Source: Tolypocladium sp. Sup5 PDA-1 (taxonomy: Eukaryota; Ascomycota; Sordariomycetes; Hypocreales; Ophiocordycipitaceae). From it: a stretch of DNA of 64,000 nt. The DNA is taken from NCBI GenBank assembly GCA_000750105.3, contig JPHH03000064.1, positions 62,001 to 126,000 of the forward strand, written 5' to 3'. Made by a program: the position numbers and the translations under genes. This document shows positions 40,431 to 52,335 of the stretch, one piece after another; the first letter of the stretch is position 1, and each line of letters opens with the position of its first letter. The notes beneath the pieces are model-generated. The model was not told where the DNA came from. It worked only from the letters and a program-made list of their open reading frames with translations, and ran no database searches.

Positions 40431-43400
40431 CTATCGCTTCTCAACAAGGAGGAAATGCATCGCTGCATAGGCCAAAATGATGAACGAGGCGGCGAAGATG
40501 GCGAGGCTCCGAACGTCTGTCCAGAGCGCGCTGTTGTCGAATCCAAAGGAGCTGAGGATAGCCGCACCCGGGACAGTGATGTCCAGTCCGTACTTCTTGT
40601 CGACGAGGGTAAGCTCCACCACCTCGTTGACAATGAGTGACTCGAAGCCGTAGTGGAAGATGGACAGCGTCTGGAGCCACAACGCACCTGCCGGTGTGGC
40701 ATCGTGGTTGAGAAGGAATCCAGCAAAGAGCAGGCTGAACAACATCACCAAGCTCCCTATCAGGTTGGCAACGCCTCCGTCCTTGCAGACGATCCCGATA
40801 AAGAGGCAAATGGCCGCGGCGGCCAAGTTGAACAGCACCAGCACCAACATGAACTTGAAGAAGTGGGTGGAGTCGGGAACCAGGCCCGTCATGGGATAGA
40901 TGATGGACCCCATGAGAATGGGCGGAACGATCCTCAGCGGGATGATGTCGAAGAGAACCTTGGCCGTGAAGTATGTCGCAGGCGCATAATACCCGTTGGC
41001 TCGCTCACGGACAAAGAGAAGACGTTCAGTCGCGAAGACGGTTAGACTTGTAAGCGTGCTGAAGCCAAATAGCGCCAAGAGGAAGAAGAAGAGACCCAGG
41101 CGGTTCTGGAAGCCAGGGATATCGTCGGTGAGCCCATAAAACAGATATCCGGAAAAGACGGCTAGTATGATGGCGATTGCGTAGTGGGTCAGCATGAGCA
41201 TTGGGTTTCGATACAGGTTCTTCCACGTCCTTTGGGAAAGAATGAGGAACTGGGTTAGATAGCCAACGCGAGCGTAACCCCTCCCAACAGCACTCGTATA
41301 GACGTTGATGTTGGGGCCGTCGGGGTTATAACCATTGGAATTCGGGCCGTTGGCGTCTTCAGCAGCAGATATGGCCTGCCGGATCTCGTCGTGCGTGGCG
41401 CTGGCGATGTCGGACTGGGCATATGACCGCGTCATAAGGTCCAGCTCAGTGCCAGTGAGTGCAGAAGGCGGCAAATCGTGGGGGTCTTCGGGCAGCGGCG
41501 ATGACAGGGCGTTGGAGGGAGGATTCGTTTGGAGCCGATAAGTACCAACGTCCTCGGCTCCGGCGTCTGACGACGCTGCGGTATCCGTCGCGTGCTTTCT
41601 TCGGGTGAATAGCTCTCGCTCCTGCCGCACCCTGATGGAATCGCGACGGAGATTCTTGGGTCGTGGAGACATGGATGGTTCAGCACCGCTGTCCTCGCCC
41701 GTACTGGCCCCAGAGATGCTGGCTATCGACTTGACTGCTTTCGTGCTGCTTGGGCCTACGCTGGCCACGTCAGCAGTGACGGTCCCGTCGTCGACGGACA
41801 TGCTGCTTCCAGCATGCATGGTGAGGTCAACAAGATAGTCGGCAATGTTGAAACCAGGCGGGCACTCGTAACCTATCGTATCAAAATATGCCTGGCACTG
41901 AGCGAAGGGGCCCGAGTAGACGGTTTTCCCCTGGGCCAGGAGGATGAGCCGGTCAAAGAGCGCCACGATGTTGGAGCGGGGTTGGTGAATGGTGAAGATG
42001 ACGGTTCTCTTGTAGTTCTTGGCCAGAGTGACGAGGCATTCGATGACGTTGTAGGCATTGTACGCATCCAATCCGCTCGTGGGCTCATCCAGGAACAGAA
42101 TGGACGGGCTCGTTACGAGCTCGCAGGCGATTCCTACTCGTCGCTTCTCGCCGCCGGAGATGCCGCGGCCCTTGCCCTCCTCGGATCCGATGAGTGAGTC
42201 CCGAATGTGATTAATGCCCAGCTCCTTCTCCACCTCGAACACTCTCTGCTCCTTTGCCGCACGGCCCATGTCCCGTGGGAGTCGTAGCAGCGCGCTGTTG
42301 AGAATTGTCTCGTGCACGGTGAGTGTGGGAAGCATGGTATCCTCCTGATCAACAAATCCAACGACGTTTTTGTACTCCGTATCGCTGACCTTTTCGCCGT
42401 TGACGTAAAAGTCGCCGCTGACCTGACCACGCTTGTTCTTCCGAGCCAGAATGTCCAGGAATGTCGTCTTGCCCGCTCCAGAAGCACCCATGATGGCGGT
42501 CACCTCTCCCGGGCGGCAGATTCCTTGAACCGAGGTGAGAATGTTCTTGCCATTGAGTGAGTATGCGACATTTTCAAAGTACAACGCCGCAGGTTTGTGG
42601 TCGTCCATGAGCTTGGTGTTCTCGTCATCGGAGTCCTCCAAGCGAATTGCGCCGTACTTCAGTTTGCGCCGTGACAAGAACCACGTCAAGATGATGATGG
42701 CAACGACAAAGAGAGCACAACCGGCAATCACGCCAGCTATGAGTGGCGTGTTGATTTGCTTCACCGGGCGCTTGTATCCCGGCACCTCAGTCTCATACAG
42801 ACATTCACCCGCCCGGCAATCCAGGAGGATGCTGGAGTCACCAATCAAGTCGTGGATTAGCTTGTCCATTTCAGGCTCCGTGAATGCGCAGTTATGAGTT
42901 CCGCCATTCTCTTGTGTGCATTCAAACCCAGCAGGGCCCTTGATGGCTTGATCGAGGAACTCCGACAGGTCAATCGAGCCATCTTTGCCACAGAGCATGT
43001 GGTCTGGAATGCAGCTGCAGCTGATGTGATCGCACTTGTACGAAGTGCTGTTCTTAGTCTCACCGGACTCCGCCCCGGATTCGCAGTCGGTAAGGTGGCA
43101 GTAGAACGACTCGACGGCGTCGACCCAGACTGAAAGGAGAGTTGTCAGCGCGAGTCCCGGTCTGCCCGTCCACGAGGCATCACGCACATTGGAAATCACA
43201 AGTGGCCTCTTCCTTCTTGCAGGTAAATGTGACCTCGGGCCGCTGCTCGCCGAGGAGACCGGTGATCTGCTTGTTGGTGACGTTGCAGATTTGGTGGTTG
43301 TATTTGACCACCTCGCCGTTTTGGTAGCAGAAACCGCCGCTGCCCGTCTCCATCAAGGCATTGCAGGCCTTGTTCCCCGTGCAAACATTGCAGTTGATGC

Positions 43401-43901
43401 CGGTCCAGCCTTCATCGCAGTCACACGAACCGCCAGAGCGCATTGGCCTATCGATTCCCCGGCCAAGTGAGCCACATACTGGATTTCGGGCATTCTGGGT
43501 CAGCAAAGGGCTCTATGAATATCAAATCGCGGCGGCGCTGAGAAGGGGGATATCGGGGCGTGGACATACGCGGCTCGAGACAATCATCGCCTCCGAACCC
43601 ATCGGGGCAGTCGCATTTCCCGTTGTATTCGTTGCAGCCGGCGTACTGCGCGCAGGTATGCGCGGGCAGGAGGCAGTTGAAGCTACGGCAAGCTTAAAAT
43701 CAGAGAGGCGAGCCCTGCCACGAGGAATGAAATTGACGCTCACCATGGAGGGCAGCCGCCGGGGCGATCGTCCATGAGCTCCAGCTGAGCCCGCAGCATG
43801 TCGGCGTTGCTGTAGGTTGAGTTGGTATAGGCGGCAGCCAGGATGGGGAGGCACGCGGCGACAGCCCCAGTAAGCAGACTCCGACAGCTCGGAGGAGCCA
43901 T
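40431..43901 (-). CDS. ABCG-type ABC transporter, Adp1-like, with Cys-rich EGF-like N-terminal region
   Basis: Complement of four exons: 43744-43901, 43570-43682, 43188-43478, 40431-43129; 1086 aa. A signal peptide (MAPPSCRSLLTGAVAACLPI onward) leads a Cys-rich luminal region with EGF-like stretches (CDCPDGFGGDDC and CDCDEGWTGINCN). One TM helix (about 317-340) is followed by the nucleotide-binding domain: Walker A GASGAGKTT (about 402-410), signature ISGGEKRRVG, Walker B ILFLDEPTSGLD. A Ser-rich linker leads to the six-helix ABCG membrane domain. This order matches yeast Adp1 (1049 aa). All three introns restore conserved Adp1 joins (PPCFNCLLP, LEPLCGSLG, DFQFWVDA). It is a half-transporter, so it should dimerise; substrate unknown. 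Relatives are reported in vacuolar or other internal membranes. Confidence 0.93.
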
Positions 43902-45054
43902 GGCGGTCCGAATGCGAGGGCGACGGCGTTGTCGCGCAGAGGAGAGGCTGTCAAGGTAGAGGCGATGGCGGTGGCACGTAGGGTGGCATCGAGGACGAGA
44001 CGAGAGGAGGATCGGGATTAGGTGACGTCTATCCGTACGTCCACGGTGACCTCTCAGCCGTCGGGGCTGTTGCTGAGCTAATATGTGTGACGCGGGCCGT
44101 TTGCTGCAGCTTCAGCTGAACCGAGTTGGCAGCCAGGGTACCTGCGCGAGCCGCTAGAAGTACACATGGATTGTACTTGCCCATGTCCCCGTTCCCGCCT
44201 GTTCCAGCGCTGCGACATAGTATCTCCCCATGTACCTGCTTAACCGGGGTACCTGAGCCCCCGCATTCGCTGCCCATGCCCACGTGGGGTAAGCTGGCTG
44301 TCCTCCAGCATGACCACGCAATGCTCCCCCTGATCGCCTCAATATTGGATTTAGTGTCACTGTACTTCCATTGCGAAGACTTGAGGTAAGATGCAATTGA
44401 GGCGCTGGGCAGCTTCGTGGAGCTTCGAGGCCACACACATCTGGCACTGCTACGTTGCCCGCTGGGTGGTTCCATGCGCTCGGTAAGGCAAGCAGTAGGG
44501 TAGGCCCCTCATGAACCCATGTAGGAGTTGGATCAATGTCTCGCAGCATGCCCAAAGTAAGTGCCAGAGCACGCTGGAGACGCGGGTGAAAGTGCCACTT
44601 TCTCTACCTACCATTGCTGCATGCAACAGCCACAAGGCTACGAAGCACACCGATATTATTGGGACGTCCCCGGGCGTCCCAGTGTGCCTGTGGTACCAAG
44701 GTCCTTGATAAGCAATTCAAGCCCACAACGCACGTCCAAGTAAGTTACAAGTTGTCAAGGCCAGTGGCATCAGCAAGGTTGTAGACAACGTAGATCATCA
44801 ACAAAGCCTGCCCACGAAGGGTCGAGATATGAGTTGCTCTCTCGTCTCCACACCCAATAAGCCAACGCTAGTGTGCCCCGTCGACAGGGCGCGCCCTCAT
44901 ATTCGTCGACATGGCGTGCCTCCCAAAGGATATAACTTGAGCTGCGCTTGTCGCGGTTGACTGAATCCGAGAATACAATACTCAACTTCAGTTTCAACAC
45001 TCATCGTCCAGATCACTTTAACCACCTCCAGCCCAACACACAAAGTTAGCAGCC
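43902..45054. promoter_or_regulatory. Divergent promoter region, ABC transporter / aminotransferase
   Basis: 1.15 kb between divergent starts. No supported exon; frames of up to 148 codons are without family features. Contains several ggtacctg-type hexamers near 44139-44146, 44232-44252. Nothing else seen. Confidence 0.5.
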
Positions 45055-46345
45055 ATGGTTCGCGTCGAGCCGTTCGAAGTGGAGCGGTGGATGGACAAGT
45101 ATGAGAACACACCTGACATCCTCAACGTGGCCGAGACGTGCTGTTCATCCGTTTCTGTCGACGACCTATACGAGCTCTCGGAAGATATCCGAGGCCCGCG
45201 ACCCCTTCAGACTGCAGCCAAGCTCACCTACGGATCCATCCGTGGCTCGTCGGCCCTTAGAGACCGCGTGGCGTCTCTTTGCAATGGCCAGGACTCGGAG
45301 CACACAAATCTGACGGCAGAGGACGTCATCATCACACAGGGAGCCATAGCCGCCAACTTCCTGGTGCTCTACAGCCTCATCGGACCCGGCGACCATGTCG
45401 TCTGCGTGCACCCCACGTATCAGCAGCTGTACTCGGTTCCCGAGAGCCTTGGAGCTGAGGTTTCCCTCTGGCGGCTACGGGAGGACAAGGGATTTATCCC
45501 AGACGTGGGCGAGCTAGACACTCTGGTCAAGGAAAACACCAAGGTTCGCCGACCTTTTCACCCCGCGATGGGCAATGAAGTGTGCAGCTCCCGCTTCCGC
45601 CAGTCCAGTGGCTAACCGCATGGACGGACAGATGATCATCATTAACAACCCCAACAACCCCACTGGGGCAGTGATCCCGAAGAGTGTCCTCGTGGACATT
45701 GCCGAGTTTGCCCGGAAGAGGAACCTCATTCTCCTGTCCGACGAGGTCTATCGGCCGCTGTTCCATGACGGGTTCGAAAACAACCCCGGTGCCCCCCCGT
45801 CAGCCGCTGCCTTGGGCTACGAAAAGACCATAGTCACCGGCTCCATGTCCAAGGCGTTTTCGTTGGCAGGTATTCGGGTTGGGTGGGTTGTGTCGAGGGA
45901 CAAGGCCATCGTGAGCGCACTGGCTGCCGCGCGGGACTACACAACCATCAGCGTGTCCCAGTTGGATGACCAGCTTGCAAGCTATGCCCTGTCGCCCGCG
46001 GTCAGAGGGCCGTTGCTGGACCGCAACATCTCGCTGGCGAGACGCAACATCAGCATGCTCGACTCGTTTGTGAAGAGCCATAGCTCGGTCTGCAGATGGG
46101 TCCAGCCGGCAGCTGGGACCACGGCCTTTATCCAGTTCTTGAGCGGCGGTAAGCCGGTGGACGATGTTGCATTCTGCGTGGACGTGCTGGAAAAGACAAA
46201 GGTCTTTTTTTGCCCGGGATCGCGCTGCTTTGGCGAAGGGCAGGAATTTCGGGGCTATGTCAGAGTGGGCTACGTTTGCGAGACGAGCGTCCTCAGCGAA
46301 GCGTTGGAGAAGCTCCATACCTACGTGCAGAAAACCCTTTCGTAG
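45055..46345 (+). CDS. PLP-dependent class I/II aminotransferase
   Basis: Two exons, 45055-45543 and 45632-46345; 400 aa. The fold-type I aminotransferase motifs are in order: YGSIRGSSALRDRVASL (substrate side), HPTYQQLY, INNPNNPTGAVIP, LLSDEVYRPL with the Asp and Tyr that contact PLP, and SMSKAFSLAGIRVGW with the PLP-binding Lys. The C-terminal Arg that binds the substrate carboxylate is likely in GYVRVGYVC. The intron (88 nt, gttcgc donor, gctaac branch site, acag acceptor) joins NTK to MIIINNPN in phase. The closest type seems to be the fungal aspartate/capreomycidine-synthase-like group, not a recognised housekeeping transaminase. The substrate is unknown and no biosynthetic partner gene is adjacent. 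Confidence 0.85.
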
Positions 46346-47331
46346 GCGTCATGCACATATTGTGTAGCAGTGCTACCTAGGCTGGCAAGGCAGACAGACG
46401 AGATGCAATATCACGAAGCTCAAAGAAGCAGCAGTTGGGGTGAGATATTTTATGAGGTTGGGGGCGCGGGCGCGTGCTGCGGCCTGCAGAGTAGTAAGGT
46501 GGAGTTCGCTTATCGGCTGCGCATGCACGGAGCTGGAGCTGAAGACGTGCCGTGCTGACGACCTGCGGGACGTGCATCCATGACCACGGCACGTGCAGTT
46601 CCGTCAACATTTGTTCCAGTGGTTTCAGGATGGAGGCCTTTCAGTTCCATCACTGCACCTCAGCTTCATGTCGTACACATGCAACCAGCCTGCCGCTTCC
46701 ATGGCCACCATCTACCCGTCCAAGCCGTCTTTGCGGCAGCCCACCTACGGACTGCCAAGCGTCCAGAACGGGTCTAGGCATAGCTGATCGGGAGAACCGG
46801 CACTGCGTTGACAAGCGCGGTGCTGCGCAATGAACTATTGCAGGTGCGGTGGCGCCTCCAGCTTGCTTTGGAGGCACCTCACTCTATGCGTACAGGGCTG
46901 TGCAGCGACGAGCCTGGGCCCCTGATGACGACGCTCTCCATCATCGTCTTGCAGGGCCTCCTCAGCTGGTGCCCCGTCCCTCCCGAGTCAGTGCTCGAGG
47001 ACCCAGCTTGCACAGTCCCTGGCCGTCCGAATTCAGCCTCGATTAATATTAGACTTTGCCTCCATGCCTCCCATGTTGCCTGTTGCATCATAGAAGCCCT
47101 CCTCCGGGGTCTGCCGCATACAAATTACAATTGGCGGCTGCCGCCTCCCCGTTTCGCTTCGTCCGTTGCTCTGTCGCCCCCTTCATCGTGAACCTCGTTG
47201 CGCGACTCACACCCACGGCCCCGCGACGAGCTGCTGAACCTCTCGCCCTGCCAGCAGCAGTAGCCTACCTAAGGTACCTTACTCAACGCTGCCGGCACTC
47301 CCGACTGCGCGCACCACCCAAATCAGCCACC
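46346..47331. other. Intergenic region and promoter of aspartyl protease
   Basis: About 990 bp between two plus-strand genes. No exon is supported. A tacctaaggtaccttact palindrome-like element at about 47268-47284 lies 50 bp before the protease start and belongs to the AGGTA/TACCT motif group of this window. Confidence 0.5.
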
Positions 47332-48826
47332 ATGCGTCTGTCTCTGTGCTCCATCTCGACGCTGGCCCTATCGTCCAGTGCCCTTGGCCAGGTGGTCCAA
47401 TGGGACATTGCGAAGCGCGATGCCCTGCTGCCCCGGCTGCGCCGCCGCGGCGGCTCGAGCTTCGACAGCGCCATAAATAACGACATACAAAGAGGAGGAT
47501 ACTTCGCGGCCGTCAAGGTTGGAACTCCCGGCCAGGAGCTGTCCCTGCAGCTCGACACCGGCAGCAGCGATGTCTGGGTCCCGGCCGTAACTGCCGATAT
47601 ATGCCGTAACAAGAGCGCTGGCGGATGCCCGCTTGGAAGCTGTAAGGCGCCTCGATAGCTACCTAGCGAGGTAACGAGTTACTGACCGAGGGTCCGCAGT
47701 TGATTCTTCAAAGTCGAGCACGTTTGACGACTTCGGCAAAGGCCTCTTCGACATCTCGTACCAGGACAACAGCTCCTCCAAGGGCGACTACTTTAGCGAC
47801 CGGTTTCAAATCGGCTCTGCGTCGCTCGACAACCTGACCATGGGCCTTGGCCTCGAGACGTCGGTCCCCTATGGCCTTATTGGCGTGGGATATGTTAACA
47901 ACGAGGCATCCATCGGAACCACGCGCGAGACGTACCCGAACCTGCCCTTGGCTCTAGAGCAGGCGGGCTTAATCAAGACGGTTGCCTACAGCCTATGGCT
48001 GAACGACCTGAGCTCCAGCACTGGCAGCATCTTGTTCGGCGGCATTGATACCGAAAAGTATGTCGGCCAGCTAACGAAGCTCCCCATCCTACGCAACACT
48101 CGCATCAACAACTACACCGAGTTTGCCGTCTCCATGTACTCGCTCGGGGCTGCCAGCTCCAGTGGGAGCGACACCCTGACCTCGTCCGAATTTCCCATCC
48201 CAGTTGTGTTGGATTCCGGCACGTCGCTCAGCTACCTGCCCCAGGATCTGGTGACCCAGGTGTGGCAGGAAGTCGGAGCCGCCTGGGACTCCGATGCTCA
48301 GACGGCGGTGATACCATGCTCCTTTGCGAACCATGCCGGGCACTTCTCATTTGGCTTCACTGGCCCCAAAGGGCCGCGCATCAACGTCACCATGGACGAG
48401 CTGATCCTGTCGCTCACAGGCGGCCCCGCCCCCAAGTTCACTTCGGGTCCGTATCAGGGCAAGACGGTTTGCCAGTTTGGCATCCTGAACCAGACTGAGC
48501 CCCCGTACCTTCTGGGCGACACGTTTCTCCGCTCAGCATACGTCGTCTATGACCTGGTCAATAACGAGATTGGCATTGCCGCGACCGACTTCAACTCGAC
48601 AAAGTCCAACGTGGTCGCCTTTGCCAGCGACGGCGCCGCCATCCCGTCCGCAACAGCCGTATCAGACCAAGGCAGCGGCACTCCTCCGCCCCAGGCCACC
48701 CAAACCGCACTGAGTGCCTCCAAGGGGCTCCAGACCGAGAGCGCTGCAGTCATCCAGAGCCCCCTGTCTGTGCCGGGACTGGTCACCATGGGTGCGGCAA
48801 TGGCCTATCTGCTGATCGGGAGCTGA
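47332..48826 (+). CDS. Secreted aspartyl protease, yapsin/OpsB-like with probable GPI anchor
   Basis: Two exons, 47332-47641 and 47700-48826; 478 aa. A signal peptide (MRLSLCSISTLALSSSALGQ) is followed by a short pro-region ending in a basic cluster (RLRRRGG). Catalytic motifs are LDTGSSDVWVP and VVLDSGTSLSYLP, one per lobe, with the flap around YQDNSSSKGDYFSD. The NDLSSSTGSILFGGID block and PPYLLGDTFLRSAYVVYDL are typical of the yapsin and candidapepsin branch. The C-terminus is Ser/Thr/Ala-rich and ends in a hydrophobic tail (SVPGLVTMGAAMAYLLIGS), the pattern of a GPI-attachment signal, so the enzyme is probably tethered to the membrane or wall. Such proteases process wall proteins or digest extracellular protein. 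Confidence 0.92.
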
Positions 48827-49438
48827 TCCGAGAGTCACTGTTCGTGATGCATTGTTATTTGCACAAGTTCGCCGACGGCGTTCCTGGAGCCCGCGGGAGG
48901 TGTTTTGGACAAAGATACGGCGCACTGCTTGGTTACTTGTTCGTGGGACGGTGTAGGAGCGCAAAAGGGTTCTTTTGGGTAAGGGATGGTAGTATACGGC
49001 GGGGGCGGCAGAAATTTGATGGATTGATGCCTGCATTTCGAAGTACATTATATAAGTAGGTATATAGGCAGTCTAGAGGTCAGTAGATACCCTGAATACT
49101 TTGAGATTAAACCGGAAACGATTCTCGTCCGGCGGTCGAGCTGTGATATGTTGGTGATATGATCATATGATGTATACATCCAGCCGTCGACTTGAGCGGC
49201 GTTAATATGAGCCAATAAGAAGGGGCCTGCGGACGAATTGCTGGGTCTTCCAGTACCTTGCAGGTACCTACGGGTCTGCTAGCGGCGAAAAGTACAAGCG
49301 CGACTGCACGTGAGACCGCGACGGACCCGGGCCGGACCCCGAAAAAAAAGTTTCCGCTCCGGGGACACCTGCGAGTGCGATCTGGTACTCGATTTCAGGC
49401 CAAACACGCACCTTGCGCCAACACATCCAGCACACACG
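48827..49438. other. Intergenic region, aspartyl protease to mitochondrial EF-G
   Basis: 610 bp between two plus-strand genes, AT-rich in the middle (49040-49200). The pair ccttgcaggtacctacggg at 49256-49274 is another AGGTA/TACCT element. A run of nine A at about 49343-49351 lies before the downstream start. No gene seen. Confidence 0.5.
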
Positions 49439-51993
49439 ATGAGTGCGCTGGGGGCTGTCCGATGGCTCAACAGCCGTCTGCTGTTGGAGACACCGAGGCT
49501 GAGTCTGGGGGCCAGGGAATTCAAGGCCGCTGCCGCACCCCCCCTGAGCTGCCACTCTGCGCGGGCATTCAGCCAGACCTCGAGGCGTGCTGCGAGCGCC
49601 GCACAGGAAGCGTACGATATCCCTCAGTCAAACTTGTCGCCATGGGAGAGTGGCTAACCGTGTCGTCGCATCAGCCTGAAAAAGGCACAGGATGACGCTG
49701 CGAGCTTGACCCCCGAGTATGTCGCGGCCAACATGGCCCCCGAAGAGGCTGCCAGGCTCTCGAGAGTCCGGAACATTGGCATTGCGGTATGCAGAACCAT
49801 GCACTGCGCTGCGCTTGCGATCCTAGGATATGCCCCTCGCTGACATGACATGGTACAGGCCCATATCGACAGCGGCAAGACGACGGCGACGGAACGAGTC
49901 CTGTTCTACACCGGTCGAATAAAGGCGATCCACGAGGTCAGGGGTAAAGATGCCGTCGGCGCCAAAATGGACTCCATGGAGCTTGAGCGGGAAAAGGGTA
50001 TTACGATTCAATCTGCGGCCACGTTTTGCGACTGGAAAAAGACGGAAAATGGCAAGGAGGAAACCTACCACTTCAACTTGATTGATACGCCTGGTCACAT
50101 TGACTTCACCATCGAGGTCGAGCGAGCCCTTCGAGTCCTGGACGGCGCCGTCATGATTCTCTGCGCCGTCAGCGGCGTGCAATCTCAGACAACCACGGTT
50201 GACCGCCAGATGAAGCGGTACAACGTCCCGCGAATCTCCTTCATCAACAAGATGGATCGCATGGGCGCCAATCCCTGGAAGGCCGTGGAACAGATCAACA
50301 CCAAGCTCAAGATGCCAGCCGCTGCGATTCAGATCCCCATCGGAGCCGAAGACGAGTTCGAGGGCGTCGTCGACCTGATCGAGATGAAGGCCATGTACTT
50401 TGAGGGCCCTCGCGGAACCAAAGTCCGAGTTTCGGACCAAATCCCCGGCCCTCTGCAAGAGCTGGCCGCCGAGAAGCGTCAAGTCTTGATCGAAAAGCTG
50501 GCAGATGTCGACGACGAGATTGCCGAAATCTACCTCGACGAACAGGAGCCTACCAATGCGCAGATCAAGGCTGCTATCCGCCGGGCGACCACTGCTCGCA
50601 TGTTCTCCCCTGTCCTGATGGGATCTGCCCTTGCCGACAAGGCGGTCCAGCCCATGCTCGACGCCGTTTGTGACTATCTCCCGAATCCCGCCCAGATTGA
50701 AAACATGGCCCTGGACAAGTCCAAGGGCGAGAAGCCGGTCAAGCTTGTGCCCTACAACTCGCTGCCGTTTGTCGGATTGGCGTTCAAGCTGGAAGAGAAC
50801 AACTACGGACAACTCACGTATATCCGCGTCTATCAGGGAACACTCAGCAAGGGAACCTACCTGTACAACTCCAGGACCGACAAGAAGGTCAGAATCCCGC
50901 GCATCGTGCGCATGCACTCGAACGAAATGGAGGACGTCTCCGAAGTTGGCGCTGGCGAAATCTGCGCCGTCTTTGGTGTCGACTGTGCGTCAGGAGATAC
51001 CTTCACTGATGGAGGACTGCCTTACACCATGTCGTCCATGTACGTCCCCGAAGCCGTCATGTCTCTGTCGATCCAACCGAAGCGCACTGGCGATGCGGAC
51101 AGCTTCAGCAAGGCTATGAACCGATTCCAGCGCGAAGATCCCACCTTCCGAGTCCACGTGGACGCCGAGAGTGAGGAGACAATCATCTCGGGCATGGGAG
51201 AACTGCACTTGGAGGTCTACGTCGAGCGCCTGCGGCGAGAGTACAAGACTGAGTGCATCACGGGCCAGCCCCGCGTGGCCTACCGCGAGACGATTTCCCG
51301 ACGCGCCGACTTTGATTATCTCCTGAAGCGACAGAGCGGTGGGCCTGGAGACTTTGCCCGGGTTGCCGGCTTCATCGAGCCCAATGACCAGCCCGAGGAG
51401 AACCATTATGAGAGTCAGGTTGTGGGCGGCCACATTCCCGACAAGTTCCTGACGGCTTGCTCCAAGGGATTCGACCTGGTTTGTGAAAAGGGACCCCTGC
51501 TTGGCCACCGGGTCATCGGTTCCAAGATGATCGTCAACGATGGTGCTACGCATGTCACGGATTCCTCGGATTATGCCTTCAACCTGGCTACGCAGATGGC
51601 GTTCCGCAAGGCTTTCCCCGATGCCGGCGGCCAGGTCCTGGAACCGCTGATGAAGACGACCATCACGGCGCCCAACGAATTCCAAGGCAACATCCTGATG
51701 CTCATGAACAAGCGCAACGCGACCATCCACGACACGGAAATCGGAAGCGAGGACTTTACCCTGATATGCGACTGCAGCCTGAACGCCATGTTCGGATTTA
51801 GCTCGCAGTTGCGCGCGGCAACCCAAGGAAAGGGCGAGTTTAGCATGGAGTTTAGCCACTATGCCCCGGCACCTCCCCATCTGCAGTAAGTTACCCTCCA
51901 GACACTCAGTGTCGGCTTATTTCTAACAGTGTCTCTAGGAAGGAGTTGGTCGCAAAGTACCAGGCCGAGCTTGAGGCGAAGAGAACCAAGTAG
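49439..51993 (+). CDS. MEF1: Mitochondrial elongation factor G1
   Basis: Four exons, 49439-49611, 49675-49786, 49859-51885, 51939-51993; 788 aa. The GTPase translocates peptidyl-tRNA during mitochondrial protein synthesis. The presequence is Arg/Ala/Ser-rich (CHSARAFSQTSRRAASAA). G motifs: AHIDSGKTT (G1, split from NIGIA by intron 2), EREKGITI (G2), DTPGHIDFT (G3), NKMDRMG (G4) and GSALADKAVQ (G5 region). Domain IV shows GGHIPDK, and the end KYQAELEAKRTK is encoded by a small last exon. Length is close to yeast Mef1 (761 aa). Intron 1 uses a gtacga donor; the nearer gtcgcc would give a 37-nt intron, so it was rejected. Confidence 0.93.
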
Positions 51994-52335
51994 GCAAGTC
52001 GCAAGCGTTATGCGGACACAGACGGGGCGGCTGTGCGCAGAACATGGCGATGACAACCCCTCTCTTGTACGATACGGAGGTTTGACGATTTACACTTTGG
52101 GCTGTATCATATTGCGAGGCCGCTGCGGGTGGCCATTGCTTTCAAGATTTACAGGGGGGCAGATGCTAGACCAAAATCCGGGGCATCACGGCGATAGACT
52201 TTCTGGGTTAAGAAGTGAGAGCAAGATAGAAAAGGGGAACCTGTATGAACAAAGCAATTCACCGAATTTCTGTGGGATGAGAAGGGTTCAAAAATGAGTG
52301 CAGATACACCAAGCATCAAGTCTTGACACAATGAT
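51994..52335. other. Convergent 3' region, MEF1 / LYS12
   Basis: 342 bp between facing stop codons, presumably two 3' UTRs. No further feature recognised. Confidence 0.5.

Noticed and set aside
49823..50917. 364-codon minus-strand frame inside MEF1
   Set aside because: It is antisense to a clearly homologous gene; GC-rich third positions on one strand create long open frames on the other. No domain is seen.
50990..51880. 296-codon minus-strand frame at the 3' end of MEF1
   Set aside because: Antisense to conserved EF-G domains IV-V; no independent evidence.
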